Program-made: the position numbers and the translations under genes
Source of the DNA: Collinsella aerofaciens
GTDB lineage: Bacteria; Actinomycetota; Coriobacteriia; Coriobacteriales; Coriobacteriaceae
Reading direction: 5' to 3'
DNA: 64,000 nt
Assembly (NCBI RefSeq): GCF_015558785.1
Contig: NZ_JADMOP010000009.1
Span: 27,018 to 91,017, forward strand
In this document: piece after piece, positions 24,947 through 34,740 of the stretch
How positions within the stretch are numbered: position 1 is the first letter of the stretch
How the letters are laid out: each line of letters begins with the position of its first letter
The notes under the pieces: generated by a model
The model's input: the letters and a program-made list of their open reading frames with translations, nothing else
Database searches by the model: none
What the model was told of the DNA's origin: nothing

Positions 24947-25014
24947 AGTTGCGGTGGAATAGTTCCTGGATGGGCTGGTTGATGCCCCAGATAGGAACTA
25001 TTTCACCGCAAGTT
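24947..25014. repeat. AGTTGCGGTGGAATA palindrome, copy 2
   Basis: The arms at 24947-24968 and 24993-25014 are complementary apart from one or two positions, around a 24-base loop. It lies 26 bases after the stop of the esterase gene, in its 3' untranslated region. Confidence 0.8.
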
Positions 25015-25040
25015 ATTGAAGAGCTTGGATGCCGGGACTC

Positions 25041-25940
25041 TTACAGATGGCGCTCGAGGAAGCGGAAGGCCAGGCGGATCCAGGGACGGACGGAAACCTG
25101 CTTGTCCTCGTTGTCAACCGCGGTGTTGGCGTTGCCGAGCGAAAGGCCATGACCACCCTGGTCGAAGACGTGCATCTCGCATGCAACGCCCTCCTCGGCC
25201 ATGCGCTGCGCAAACGGGTAGACCTGCGCGATCGGCGCCGTCTTGTCGTCGGACACGCCCCACACAAAGGTCGGTGGCATCTGACGCGAAACATGCGTGG
25301 TGGGGCAGATGTCGGCCAGATGCTCGTCAGTTGCCTCGCCGCCCGTCACCATCGACAGGTAGTCGTTGAGCAAATCGCGCCCCGTCTTGCCACCCGTCTT
25401 GGGCACACGCAAGTCAATGCGCGGATCGCGCGTCTGCATGTCGCGCACATAGGCAAAGTCGAGCAATGGATAGCCCAGCACCACGGCATCGGGACGAATG
25501 TCGTCCGGACGCGCCCCGGCAAGTGCCGCAAAGGGGCCGGTCTTCCACTGTGTTGCCAGCGAGGCGCAAATCATGCCGCCAGCAGAAAAGCCCACGACGC
25601 ACACGCGCTTAGGATCGACATGCCACTCGTCGGCGTTGGCGCGCACCGTGGCGACCATCTTGGCAAGATCTGCCTGGGGATGCGGAAAGCTCACGTCACC
25701 CGTAGAACTCGTGACATAGTTGAGCACAAAGGCCTGGTAACCGTGATCCAAAAACGCAAACGCCACAGGATCCTGCTCATGCGGAGCGATATGCGTAAAC
25801 GCACCTCCGCCACAGATAATCACCGCGGGGCGGCGGCCATTCGGTTTATCGGGCAACGGCTCGGCACCCAAATACGTAAACGTCGCCGGATAATCCTCGG
25901 TCGGCTCCTCGCCCCACAGCGCATGGTTCTCGACAATCAT
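25041..25940 (-). CDS. Alpha/beta hydrolase, acetyl-esterase type
   Basis: 299 residues, with no signal peptide. It fits the BD-FAE/Axe2-like esterases that remove acetyl or feruloyl groups from glycans. Seen: oxyanion loop CGGGAFTHIAPHEQDP, nucleophile GFSAGGMI near residue 130, the acid Asp in WGVSDDKTAP, and the His in QGGHGLSLG. The ATG at 25940 follows GGGAG; a longer frame to 26147 lacks hydrolase features. The substrate is not shown by the sequence. Confidence 0.85.
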   Translation of the reverse strand: MIVENHALWGEEPTEDYPATFTYLGAEPLPDKPNGRRPAVIICGGGAFTHIAPHEQDPVAFAFLDHGYQAFVLNYVTSSTGDVSFPHPQADLAKMVATVRANADEWHVDPKRVCVVGFSAGGMICASLATQWKTGPFAALAGARPDDIRPDAVVLGYPLLDFAYVRDMQTRDPRIDLRVPKTGGKTGRDLLNDYLSMVTGGEATDEHLADICPTTHVSRQMPPTFVWGVSDDKTAPIAQVYPFAQRMAEEGVACEMHVFDQGGHGLSLGNANTAVDNEDKQVSVRPWIRLAFRFLERHL

Positions 25941-26066
25941 ATGTGCTCCCTTCGCGCAAATTATGCGCCCTTGTTTTTCGCCTTCAAGCGTACCCCACTT
26001 GAACCCGTGGCGCAGAAACACTCCGGCAATAAGTTTCCCTTCAACTGATATATCACATAATCCCAG

Positions 26067-26095
26067 TTCAGAGGTATCGTTGAGCAGCGTAGAAT
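26067..26095 (+). promoter_or_regulatory. Candidate promoter of the PTS EIIA gene
   Basis: TTCAGA (26067-26072), 17 bases, TAGAAT (26090-26095). A palindrome GAAACGTTTC (26127-26136), loosely cre-like, lies downstream and could be an operator. Confidence 0.4.
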
Positions 26096-26183
26096 AGGGG
26101 CGTTGACTAAGCCGCGAAACACATGTGAAACGTTTCCGGCAAACCAAACGCGCGATATGCGCCTATTTAAGTTGGAGGCAACT

Positions 26184-26747
26184 ATGGGTCTGCTCGATTC
26201 GCTTAAGTCCACCTTCACCTCGACCGGCGAGGCGTCCGTTCCGCCCGCAGCAAGCTTCGCTACCCGCGAAGGCGTCATCTATGCCCCCGTCAACGGCGTG
26301 CTCGTCAACCTGAACGAGGTTCCCGACGAGACGATCGCCTCGGGCATGCTTGGCCAGGGCTATGGCATCGAGCCCATTACCGGCACCATCTATGCGCCCG
26401 CCAACGGCCGCATCGGTGCCACCACTGTCACCAACCACTCCATCGGCATGATCACCGAGGACGGTCTGCGCGTGTTCATCCATGTTGGCCTGGGCACCGT
26501 GGAAATGAACGGCAAGGGTTTTGCCCGCTTTGTCGAGATGGGCGATGTGGTCAAGGCAGGCCAGCCGCTCATCAGCTTCGACCGCGAGGCCATTAAGGCC
26601 GCTGGTCACGAGGACATCGTGACCGTCATCGTCTCCGAGCTCGATCGTCTTAAGAGCATCGACCATGTCGGCGAGTCTGGAACGCTTATCGGCGGCAACC
26701 CGCTCGTCAAGCTTGGCGACCCGCTGCTGGTTGCCAAGACCAAGTAG
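26184..26747 (+). CDS. crr: PTS glucose-type EIIA phosphocarrier
   Basis: 187 residues, a free-standing EIIA of the glucose family. It passes phosphate from HPr to a sugar EIIB domain. Seen: [15 protein letters not shown] near residue 36, [18 protein letters not shown] (His85), and the phosphorylated His100 in [17 protein letters not shown]. The ATG at 26184 follows TTGGAGG. It stands alone, followed by a terminator. It could serve the EIICB at 20229, which lacks an EIIA. Confidence 0.93.
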   Translation: MGLLDSLKSTFTSTGEASVPPAASFATREGVIYAPVNGVLVNLNEVPDETIASGMLGQGYGIEPITGTIYAPANGRIGATTVTNHSIGMITEDGLRVFIHVGLGTVEMNGKGFARFVEMGDVVKAGQPLISFDREAIKAAGHEDIVTVIVSELDRLKSIDHVGESGTLIGGNPLVKLGDPLLVAKTK

Positions 26748-26784
26748 CCAGGCCCCACGCCACACAGCCAAAAGGCACCTCGTC

Positions 26785-26819
26785 AAGCGCCCACGACCAT
26801 TTGGCCGCGGGCGCTTTTC
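26785..26819 (+). terminator. crr terminator
   Basis: Hairpin AAGCGCCC/GGGCGCTT followed by TT, 38 bases after the crr stop. Confidence 0.7.
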
Positions 26820-26928
26820 GTTTGAAAAACCATCCCGCCAATGCCTTATCTGTATAGCCCAAATGAGCCGAGCTGCTAGAATATCGAACTGTATGGATAA
26901 CTATCATTCAACCGTTATGGGAGGATAC

Positions 26929-28332
26929 GTGAACCGCACCAAAATCGCGCAGCTCTATGCCGATGCCGAGCCGCTCGGCGGCCAGACCGTCACCGTCGCC
27001 GGCTGGGTCAAGTCCGTCCGCGACATGAAGAACTTTGGCTTCGTTACGCTCAACGACGGCAGCTGCTTCCGCGACCTGCAGGTCGTCATGAACCGCGAGG
27101 CACTCGACAACTACGACGAGATCGCCCATCAAAACGTCTCGGCCGCACTCATTTGCACCGGCACCGTCAAGCTGACCCCCGATGCGCCCCAGCCTTTCGA
27201 GCTTTCTGCCACCTCCATCGAGGTCGAGGGCGTCAGCGCCCCGGATTACCCGCTGCAGAAGAAGCGCGCAACCGTCGAGTTCCTGCGCACCCAGCAGCAC
27301 CTGCGCCCGCGCACCAACCTGTTCCGCGCCGTGTTCCGCATCCGCTCTGTCGCGGCTGCCGCCATCCACCGCTTCTTCCAGGAGCAGGGCTTTGTCTACG
27401 TCAACACCCCCATCATCACCACGAGTGACTGCGAGGGCGCCGGCGAGATGTTCCGCGTGACCACGCTCGACCCCAAAAATCCGCCCCTCACCGAGTCCGG
27501 CGAGGTCGACTGGAGCCAGGACTTCTTTGGCAAGCATGCAAGCCTCACCGTGTCCGGCCAGCTCAATGCCGAGAACTTTGCCATGGCCTTTGGCGACGTG
27601 TACACCTTTGGCCCCACCTTCCGCGCCGAAAACTCCAACACCACGCGCCACGCCGCCGAGTTTTGGATGATCGAGCCCGAGATGGCCTTCGCCGACCTCA
27701 ACGACTACATGGACAACGCCGAGGCCATGCTCAAGTACGTCCTTAAGGACGTTATGGCCACCTGCCCCGACGAGCTCAATATGCTCAACAAGTTTGTGGA
27801 CAAGGGTCTGCTCGAGCGCCTGGACCATGTCGCCAACTCCGACTTTGCCCGCGTTACCTACACCGAGGCCGTCGAGATCCTGGAGCAGGCAGTCGCCGAC
27901 GGCCACAAGTTCGACTACCCCGTGAGCTGGGGCATCGACCTGCAAACCGAGCACGAACGCTTCCTGACCGAGGAGCACTTTAAGCGCCCGACCTTCGTGA
28001 CCGACTACCCGGCCGAGATCAAGGCATTCTACATGCGCATGAACGAGGACGGCAAGACCGTCGCCGCCGCCGACTGCCTGGTTCCCGGTATCGGCGAGAT
28101 TATCGGCGGCTCCCAGCGCGAGGAGCGCCTGGATCTGCTCGAGGCCCGCATCAAGGACCTGGGCATGAATCCCGAGCAGTACAAGTACTACCTTGACCTG
28201 CGCCGCTACGGTTCCTGCAAGCACGCCGGCTACGGTCTGGGCTTCGAGCGCTTGGTCATGTATCTGACCGGCGTGGGCAACATCCGCGACGTCCTGCCGC
28301 ACCCGCGCACCGTGGGCAACGCCGACTTCTAA
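26929..28332 (+). CDS. asnS: Asparaginyl-tRNA synthetase
   Basis: 467 residues. Class II synthetase with an N-terminal OB fold for anticodon binding ([19 protein letters not shown]) and a catalytic core: motif 2 [25 protein letters not shown] ([15 protein letters not shown]) and motif 3 [11 protein letters not shown]. The start is taken as GTG at 26929, because an in-frame ATG at 26917 overlaps the GGGAGG ribosome site. A strong terminator follows. Confidence 0.96.
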   Translation: MNRTKIAQLYADAEPLGGQTVTVAGWVKSVRDMKNFGFVTLNDGSCFRDLQVVMNREALDNYDEIAHQNVSAALICTGTVKLTPDAPQPFELSATSIEVEGVSAPDYPLQKKRATVEFLRTQQHLRPRTNLFRAVFRIRSVAAAAIHRFFQEQGFVYVNTPIITTSDCEGAGEMFRVTTLDPKNPPLTESGEVDWSQDFFGKHASLTVSGQLNAENFAMAFGDVYTFGPTFRAENSNTTRHAAEFWMIEPEMAFADLNDYMDNAEAMLKYVLKDVMATCPDELNMLNKFVDKGLLERLDHVANSDFARVTYTEAVEILEQAVADGHKFDYPVSWGIDLQTEHERFLTEEHFKRPTFVTDYPAEIKAFYMRMNEDGKTVAAADCLVPGIGEIIGGSQREERLDLLEARIKDLGMNPEQYKYYLDLRRYGSCKHAGYGLGFERLVMYLTGVGNIRDVLPHPRTVGNADF

Positions 28333-28378
28333 TCGTCGGACGCTAGCTCGCGTCGCCACACGCCAACGCTCATCGCAC

Positions 28379-28414
28379 AAGCGTCTCTCGACATCGGTCG
28401 AGAGACGCTTTTTT
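28379..28414 (+). terminator. asnS terminator
   Basis: A 13-base-pair stem AAGCGTCTCTCGA/TCGAGAGACGCTT followed by TTTT. Confidence 0.92.
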
Positions 28415-28590
28415 CAACAGCATCCGTCAAGCTTTTGGCAAGTTTTTGGTCAGTTGAGTAGGGCTGTTGAAAACTCAACCCGCCGTTTGCCGACGACTAC
28501 CGACCGCCCAGAGCGCCCTGCGCCCCTGGGAAAGCCCCGCGTCCTAGGCTCCATACCGTCGCCACCCAAAACGGAAAGGACGTGGGCACG

Positions 28591-29376
28591 ATGACCGAAG
28601 CCGCTGTTGAAACCTACGACACCACGACGAGAGGCGCCGCCTCGATGGCAGCCTATCGCGCCGTTCGCATCCTGCAGCTCTTGAGCGAAAACACCGGCGA
28701 AGACAAGGCCATACTTTCCGATGAGCTGATCCGGCGCCTCTCCCATCCCGACGACCCCGCCCGCATGCCCATCTCGGCGGCGCGGCGCAGCATCTACACC
28801 GCCATCTCCGCGCTTCGCCATGCCGGATACGAAATTGAGTACAAACGCGGCGTGGGCTACAAACTTCTTACCCGCCCGCTCACCGATGAAGAGATCATCC
28901 GGCTCCACGGTATGGTCATGCGCAACCGCTCCACGCCTATCGCTATCCGCAAGAGCATGGCGCAGCACTTAGTTGCCATGGCGAGCGCCGACGTTCGCGG
29001 CTACCTCGATACACCCGAACCCGCTCCAAGCGCAGGCAGCAAGGCTACCAAGGCAACACGCACGCCCATCAAGCGCATCGACACGTGCGAGCTCGTCGAG
29101 CAGGCCATCGACCACGGAACCACGGTGAGTTTTGATATTTCGAGCGTCACGACACGCGGCGAAACCGAAGCAGCACGGATGACACTCCGTCCCTTTGCCA
29201 TCAGGCAGCGCGATGGCATCTCGTATCTGCTGGGAACGGTCTACGACGCCCGAGGCACCGACGATACGCTGCGCACCGTCGAGATCGCCCGTATGAGAAA
29301 CGTCAGCACGCGCCTGCTCGACGGCAAGAAGCTCTTCGCCGCCCTAGACGAGGACGACGCCTCCTCCGCCGCATAA
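28591..29376 (+). CDS. HTH/WYL-type transcriptional regulator
   Basis: 261 residues. The N-terminal part (about 15-95) looks like a winged helix (AAYRAVRILQLLSENTG, SAARRSIYTAISALRHAGYEIEYKRGVGYKLL). The C-terminal part (about 150-255) resembles a WYL-type sensor domain (VSFDISSV, RPFAIRQRDGISYLLGTVYDA, RTVEIARMRNV). ATG 28591 is preferred to GTG 28582 because GGAAAGGA is about 10 bases upstream. It lies 160 bases before the ABC transporter genes on the same strand, so it may control them. Confidence 0.75.
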   Translation: MTEAAVETYDTTTRGAASMAAYRAVRILQLLSENTGEDKAILSDELIRRLSHPDDPARMPISAARRSIYTAISALRHAGYEIEYKRGVGYKLLTRPLTDEEIIRLHGMVMRNRSTPIAIRKSMAQHLVAMASADVRGYLDTPEPAPSAGSKATKATRTPIKRIDTCELVEQAIDHGTTVSFDISSVTTRGETEAARMTLRPFAIRQRDGISYLLGTVYDARGTDDTLRTVEIARMRNVSTRLLDGKKLFAALDEDDASSAA

Positions 29377-29445
29377 GACCCTCCGCCGCCCATTCGACTA
29401 CCCGTACCGCCCATCCGATTCTGTATTAAAAAACCCGCCAGGCTG

Positions 29446-29476
29446 TTGTAAAAATGGACATCAGCGCTACTATAGT
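29446..29476 (+). promoter_or_regulatory. Candidate promoter of the ABC transporter operon
   Basis: TTGTAA (29446-29451), 16 bases, TACTAT (29468-29473), 60 bases before the lipoprotein ATG. Confidence 0.45.
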
Positions 29477-29536
29477 TCCACTTGCACTTTGTCCCAGTGC
29501 AGTGTTTCCAGCCATTTTTATACTGGGGGTAATGAT

Positions 29537-30517
29537 ATGAAGGACATCACCATCAGCCGCAGGAGCCTTCTGGTCTCCGCCGGCCTGCTCGCGCTCGCCC
29601 CGCTCGCCGGATGCGGCGGCAACTCTGGTTCCGGCTCTGCTGCCGCCGGTTCCGACTACACCATCGGCGTTCTGCAGCTCACCGAGCACTCCGCACTCGA
29701 TGCCGCCAATAACGGCTTTGTCAAGGCCATCAAGAAGAGCGGACTTAAGGTCAAGATCGAAAAGAAGAACGCCCAGAACGACCAGTCCACGTGCAAGTCC
29801 ATCGCCGACAAGTTTGTGGGCGACAACGTCGACTTGATCTACGCCATCGCCACGCCCGCCGCGCAGGCTGCCGCCGGCGCCACGGCCGATATCCCCATCG
29901 TGGGCTGCGCCATCACCGACTACGCCGCCTCCGGCCTGGTCCAGGACAACGACAAGCCCGGCACCAACGTCACGGGCGCCTCCGACCTCACCCCGGTCGC
30001 CGAGCAGCTCGAGATGATGCAGAAGGTCCTGCCCGACGTAAAGAAGGTCGGCCTGCTCTACTGCACCGCCGAGTCCAACTCCGACGTCCAGATCAAGGCA
30101 GCCAAGAAGGAACTCGACAAGCTGGGCCTTGAGTACACTGATTACACTGTCTCGAGCTCTAACGAGATCCAGTCCGTCGTCGAATCTGCCGTGGGCAAGG
30201 TCGACGCGCTCTACTCCCCCACTGACAACACCATCGCCGCGGGCGCTTCGCTGGTCGGTCAGATCTGCAAAGAGAACAAGCTTCCCTTTGTGACCGGCGA
30301 GGAGGGCATGTGCAAGGCCGGCGGCCTGTTTACCCTCTCCATCAGCTATGAGGACCTGGGCTACGCCGCGGGCGAGATGGCCGTTAAGATCCTGAAGGGC
30401 GAGGCCAAGCCCGAGGACATGCCTATCAAGCACCTCTCGAGCAAGGACTTGGTCGTCGTCAAGAACGACGAAATGGCCGAAGCCCTGGGCATCGACCTTT
30501 CCGCTCTGGACGCGTAA
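29537..30517 (+). CDS. ABC transporter substrate-binding lipoprotein, TrpX-like
   Basis: 326 residues. The N-terminus has twin Arg (SRRSLLVSAGLLALAPLAGC) and a lipobox LAGC, so it is a membrane-anchored lipoprotein. The mature part is the type 1 periplasmic-binding fold of the ABC_sub_bind family (YTIGVLQLTEHSALDAANNG, KVGLLYCTAESNSDVQIKAA, DLGYAAGEMAVKILKGE). Related proteins bind tryptophan or tyrosine in lactobacilli and streptococci. GGGGGTAATG precedes the ATG. It heads an operon with permease and ATPase. Confidence 0.88.
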   Translation: MKDITISRRSLLVSAGLLALAPLAGCGGNSGSGSAAAGSDYTIGVLQLTEHSALDAANNGFVKAIKKSGLKVKIEKKNAQNDQSTCKSIADKFVGDNVDLIYAIATPAAQAAAGATADIPIVGCAITDYAASGLVQDNDKPGTNVTGASDLTPVAEQLEMMQKVLPDVKKVGLLYCTAESNSDVQIKAAKKELDKLGLEYTDYTVSSSNEIQSVVESAVGKVDALYSPTDNTIAAGASLVGQICKENKLPFVTGEEGMCKAGGLFTLSISYEDLGYAAGEMAVKILKGEAKPEDMPIKHLSSKDLVVVKNDEMAEALGIDLSALDA

Positions 30518-30587
30518 TGCCATACGCGGCATGCGCCTAGAGCCCGTGCTCGCGCTTTAGCCGCGTTATTCAATATCTGAGCCACAG

Positions 30588-30616
30588 GGGCGGGCGCTGT
30601 AGACCGGCGTCCGCCC
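30588..30616 (+). terminator. Partial terminator between binding protein and permease
   Basis: Hairpin GGGCGGGCGC/GGCGTCCGCCC followed by TGCTTGTTT, a weak U-rich tail. It probably lowers permease and ATPase expression relative to the binding protein, and protects the upstream mRNA. Confidence 0.5.
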
Positions 30617-30720
30617 TGCTTGTTTCAGGTAAAACAAAACGTCTGTCCGCAGCTCTTCTATGCATTGTTACCGCTATTATGGTGAATCACGTGTCCACCC
30701 TATCCTAGGAGGTATGAAGC

Positions 30721-31644
30721 ATGCTCATTGCTTTGCAGGGCGCCGTTTCGCAGGGCGTCCTCTGGGGCATTATGGTGCTTGGCGTGTTTATCACGTTCCG
30801 CCTGCTCGACATTCCCGATATGACCTGCGACGGCAGCTTTGCCCTCGGCGGCTGCGTCTGCGCTGTGCTCATCGTCAATAACAACGTCGACCCGCTGCTC
30901 GCCGTGCTGGCCGGTATGTGCGCCGGCGCCATCGCGGGTGCCGTCACGGGCATTCTGACCACCGTCTTTGAGATTCCCGCGATCCTCGCCGGAATCCTCA
31001 CCCAGATCAGTCTGTGGTCCATCAACCTGCGCATCATGGGCAAGTCCAATACGCCCATTCTTGCCAAGGGCACCGTGTTCTCGGCCGTCAGCAATATGAC
31101 CGGTCTGCCGCAGTCCACCGTTGCCATCATCTTGGGCATCCTGCTCGCCGTGGCTATCGTTGCCATCCTGTATTGGTTCTTTGGCACCGAGATCGGCTCG
31201 GCGCTGCGAGCCACCGGCAACAACGAGTACATGATCCGCGCTCTGGGCGTCAACACCAACTCCACCAAGATGATCGCCCTCGTGCTCTCCAACGCCCTCA
31301 TCGGCCTTTCGGGCGCGCTCATCTGCCAGAGCCAAAAGTATGCCGACATTGGTATGGGCACCGGTGCCATCGTTATCGGTCTTGCCGCCATCGTCATCGG
31401 TGAGGTGCTCGGCCGTCTGCTGCCCGGCGGCCTCACGCAGTTTAGCGTCCGTCTTGCCTCCGCCGTCTTTGGCTCCGTGGTGTACTTCCTTATCCGCGCC
31501 ATCGTGCTGCAGTTGGGCATGGACGCCAACGACATGAAGCTGCTCTCCGCCGTGATCGTCGCCGTGGCCCTGTGCGTGCCCGTGGTTTGGGAGCGCTACA
31601 AGCTCCGCAGCTCCTACACGAAGGGGGATGAGGCAGATGCTTAA
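30721..31644 (+). CDS. ABC transporter permease, TrpY-like
   Basis: 307 residues with eight or nine membrane helices, in the branched-chain amino acid permease family. Seen: FITFRLLDIPDMTCDGSFAL near the N-terminus, which is typical of TrpY-type permeases, then ALRATGNNEYMIRALGVNT and GEVLGRLLPGG. CTAGGAGGTATGAAGC precedes the ATG. Its end overlaps the ATPase gene by 8 bases. Confidence 0.9.
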   Translation: MLIALQGAVSQGVLWGIMVLGVFITFRLLDIPDMTCDGSFALGGCVCAVLIVNNNVDPLLAVLAGMCAGAIAGAVTGILTTVFEIPAILAGILTQISLWSINLRIMGKSNTPILAKGTVFSAVSNMTGLPQSTVAIILGILLAVAIVAILYWFFGTEIGSALRATGNNEYMIRALGVNTNSTKMIALVLSNALIGLSGALICQSQKYADIGMGTGAIVIGLAAIVIGEVLGRLLPGGLTQFSVRLASAVFGSVVYFLIRAIVLQLGMDANDMKLLSAVIVAVALCVPVVWERYKLRSSYTKGDEADA

Positions 31645-32431
31645 GCTCTCGCATGTCAAGAAGACCTTTAACAAGGGCACCGTCACCGAGAAGCGCGCGC
31701 TCACCGGCGTCGACCTCACCCTAAATGACGGCGACTTTGTAACCGTGATCGGCGGCAACGGCGCCGGCAAGTCCACGCTGCTCAACATGATCGCCGGCGT
31801 GTACCCGCTCGATTCGGGCGTTATTGAGCTCGACGGCACCGACATCTCGCGCCTGAGCGAGTCGCAGCGCGCCAAGTACCTGGGCCGCGTGTTTCAGGAC
31901 CCCATGCGCGGTACCGCTGCCGACATGCAGATCGCCGAGAACCTGGCCCTCGCCAAGCGTCGCGGCCAGCGTCGCGGCCTTTCGTGGGGCGTCACCAAGG
32001 CCGAGAAAGATGAGTACGTCGAGCTGCTCAAGCGCCTGGACCTTGGTCTGGACACGCGTCTCAACGCCAAGGTCGGCCTGCTCTCGGGTGGCCAGCGCCA
32101 GGCACTCACCCTGCTGATGGCCACGCTCACCAGGCCGCGCCTGCTGCTGCTCGACGAGCACACCGCGGCCCTCGACCCCAAGACGGCCTCTAAGGTGCTT
32201 AACCTGACCGAGGAGATCGTCGACGAGAACCACCTGACCACGCTCATGGTCACGCACAACATGAACGACGCCATCCGTCTGGGCAACCGTCTGATCATGA
32301 TGCACGAAGGCCACGTGATCTACGACGTGGCGGGCAATGAGAAGAAGTCGCTCACCGTAGCCGACCTGCTGCAGAAGTTCGAGGAGGTCTCGGGCGGCGA
32401 GCTCGCCAACGACCGCATGCTGCTGAGCTAA
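31637..32431 (+). CDS. ABC transporter ATP-binding protein, TrpZ-like
   Basis: 264 residues. Walker A GGNGAGKST, Q-loop RVFQDPMRGTA, signature LSGGQRQ, Walker B LLLLDEHTAALD and the switch His in MVTHNM are all present. The ATG at 31637 is preferred to one at 31628, because the AAGGGGG site is 9 bases before it and would be too close to the other. It powers the adjacent permease. Two palindromic elements lie immediately downstream. Confidence 0.93.
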   Translation: MLKLSHVKKTFNKGTVTEKRALTGVDLTLNDGDFVTVIGGNGAGKSTLLNMIAGVYPLDSGVIELDGTDISRLSESQRAKYLGRVFQDPMRGTAADMQIAENLALAKRRGQRRGLSWGVTKAEKDEYVELLKRLDLGLDTRLNAKVGLLSGGQRQALTLLMATLTRPRLLLLDEHTAALDPKTASKVLNLTEEIVDENHLTTLMVTHNMNDAIRLGNRLIMMHEGHVIYDVAGNEKKSLTVADLLQKFEEVSGGELANDRMLLS

Positions 32432-32467
32432 ACCTACCAAAAAGGGACAGGTTTATTTTGGCAGGTT
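32431..32467 (+). repeat. 3'-end hairpin with GGGACAGG core, copy b
   Basis: The arms AACCTACCAAA and TTTGGCAGGTT (one mismatch) enclose AAGGGACAGG. It starts at the last base of the ATPase stop codon. It is the reverse complement of copy a near rpoC with one change. Confidence 0.8.
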
Positions 32468-32484
32468 TTATCTGCGCAAACGTC

Positions 32485-32524
32485 AAAACCGCCGCTAAGG
32501 GACAGGCGCCCTTGCGGCGGTTTT
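32485..32524 (+). repeat. 3'-end hairpin with GGGACAGG core, copy c
   Basis: Perfect arms AAAACCGCCGC/GCGGCGGTTTT with an inner AAGGG/CCCTT pair around ACAGGCG. It ends in TTTT and would work as the operon terminator. Confidence 0.8.
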
Positions 32525-32588
32525 CGCATATTATGTCGATAATCCGATATTCAACCAGACATTCTGGCTAAGGACTAAGGAAACTGCC

Positions 32589-34612
32589 ATGAAAAGACTC
32601 CCCCGCCTTGCGTTAGCCACCGCGTTGTTTGCCGGCGCGCTCGCAGGCATCCCAAGCCTCGCTTTCGCGGGAAACCTGCCCGCCGCTATTGACGGCTCCG
32701 TGGCCGTCATGCACACCAACGACATCCACGGCAGCTACAAGTACAGCTACAACGCAAGCAAGGGCACCGGCACTGTGGGCTTTGATGGGCTGGCGGTTCT
32801 CTATAGCGCCCAAAACAGCGCCCCCGATCTTTTGCTCGATGCGGGCGACACCTTCCACGGGCAGTCCTTCGCCACCATGAGCGAGGGCAAGAGCATCGCC
32901 GAGCTCATGGACACCTTCTATGTAGACGGCTACGACGCGACCACGCCGGGCAACCACGACTGGAGCTACGGCGCGGACAAGCTCCGCACCATGACCGGCT
33001 ACAGCACCACCGGCACGCCCTTCGCCATGCTCTGCGCGAACGCAAAGTCTACGAGCGGCGTTGGGGCTCGAGCATCACGAAGACGCTCGATCGCACCTGG
33101 GAGGATAGCGAAGATCACTCCACATTCGACTACAAAATCAAGGTCGGCGTCGTGGGCGCCATGGATGAGTCGCTGGGATCCTCGCTGCGCGCGGACGTGG
33201 TCGCGGGTACGTCGTTCTCGGGTGCCGCGAACGCCATCAATGCCGAGGCAGAGCAGCTGCGCAAGGAGGGCTGCAATGTTGTCGTCTGTATCGCGCACAC
33301 GCTCGACGCCAAGACCTTTGCCACGCGACTCCGTGGCGTCGATGCCCTTATCGCAGGCCACGAGCACATCAACCTTAACGAGAAGGTGACGGGAGCCGAC
33401 GGCAAGACGATCCACGTTGTCGAGGCAGGCAGCGCCTTTGCCGAGGTGGGGCTGCTTTCCATTCCGTACAAGTACGACACCAATGGCACCGAGACGACCG
33501 ACGATGACACGGTCACGGTCCCTGCAGACGGCAGCGACGAGAAGCTCTACACCGCCAAGAACGTCAACGACCTTTTGGCAGACCCCGACAAGGGCTCCGA
33601 CTACCAAAGCTGCCTTGAAGCCGTCCGCAACAAGATCAAGCCGCTCGACGAGGCCTTTGAAAACGAATCGAACAAGGTGCTCGGCACATCCACCACCAAC
33701 TATTTCTACGGCGAGGACGCCGCAGGCACGCATGGTTGGGAAATGGTGCGCACCACCGATTTCCGCCCCAGCAAGGAGGACGACACCACCAAAGCCCAGA
33801 CCATCGGCCACGTGATTTGCGGCTCCTATCTTGCCTTGACGGGCGCAGACCTCGCTATCGAAAACGCTGGCGGCATCCGCGGCGGCATCGCGGCGGGCAA
33901 CGTGACCGCCGGCAACGTCATCGCCATCTCGCCCTACGGCAACACCGTGGAGACCTGGACCATGACCGGCTCGGACTTCCTCGCAGCGCTCGAGCACTCG
34001 CTACAAATCAGCGACGAGTGCAATCACAGCTACGAGCTTCAGCAAGCCTACGTGGCAGCCGGCCATACCGAGCAGGAGGCGCAAGACAAGTACAAGTGGC
34101 GCGATGACTCTGGCAGCGTTCTCTCCTTTGGCGGCATCAACGTGACGATTGATTGGACGCAGCCCGAAGGCAAGCGCATTGTGAGTGCCACACTCACCAA
34201 AGACGGCAGCACGCTCGACCCCGCCAAGACCTATACCGTCGCCACCAACAACTACATCATCACCAACACGACCGACTTCCCCACCTTCGCAAACGCCACT
34301 AAGCACACCGAGTGGGGTACCTGCGAGTCATCGCTAAGGGCGCTGATCGGGCAGAACGGCTGGGAGAGCAAGATGGCCGGGCTCGCCGGCACCATCGGCT
34401 TCGGCTCCGCAGCCGTGGACCCCACGCCCTCACCGGCCCCGGCGCCTAAGCCCTCGTCTAAGACGGACACGGCGACCACGAAGGTCATCACCAAGAAGAC
34501 GACCGGTAAGCTCGCCGCAACGGGAGACCGCACGCTGGCAGTAGTTGGCGCGTGCCTTGTCGGCGGCATCATCGTCATCATGCTCGGCATTATCTGGAAG
34601 CGTCGACGCTAA
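32589..34612 (+). pseudogene. Wall-anchored 5'-nucleotidase, frameshifted
   Basis: The first frame (32589 to about 33046) encodes a signal peptide (MKRLPRLALATALFAGALAG, then SLAFA), VMHTNDIHG, LLDAGDTFHG and TTPGNHDWSYG, the metal-binding motifs. From about 33047 the reading continues in another frame: VYERRW, VGVVGAMDESLG, IAGHEH, then the C-terminal substrate domain (ENAGGIRGGIAAGNV, SPYGNTVETW) to 34612. Adding one base in the AAA at 33044-33046 restores one 675-residue protein. It ends with LAATGD, a hydrophobic segment and KRRR, a sortase sorting signal. It would release phosphate from extracellular nucleotides if intact. Confidence 0.85.
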
Positions 34613-34664
34613 GCTACACCGCCGAGCCTTGCAGCCCCACCGCGTAAACTTTATATCGAGCACA

Positions 34665-34698
34665 GAAGCCCGTCCGAATTTGATCGGACGGGCTTCTT
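34665..34698 (+). terminator. Terminator after the 5'-nucleotidase
   Basis: A 12-base-pair stem GAAGCCCGTCCG/CGGACGGGCTTC followed by TT. The tail is short. Confidence 0.7.
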
Positions 34699-34740
34699 GG
34701 TGGGTATCATGGTTGGACGATCATTAGGAGGTTTCCCTAC

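Noticed and set aside
26125..26138. cre-like catabolite site GAAACGTTTC before the EIIA gene
   Set aside because: It fits the cre consensus poorly and no CcpA-type regulator is known from this window; kept only as a possible operator.
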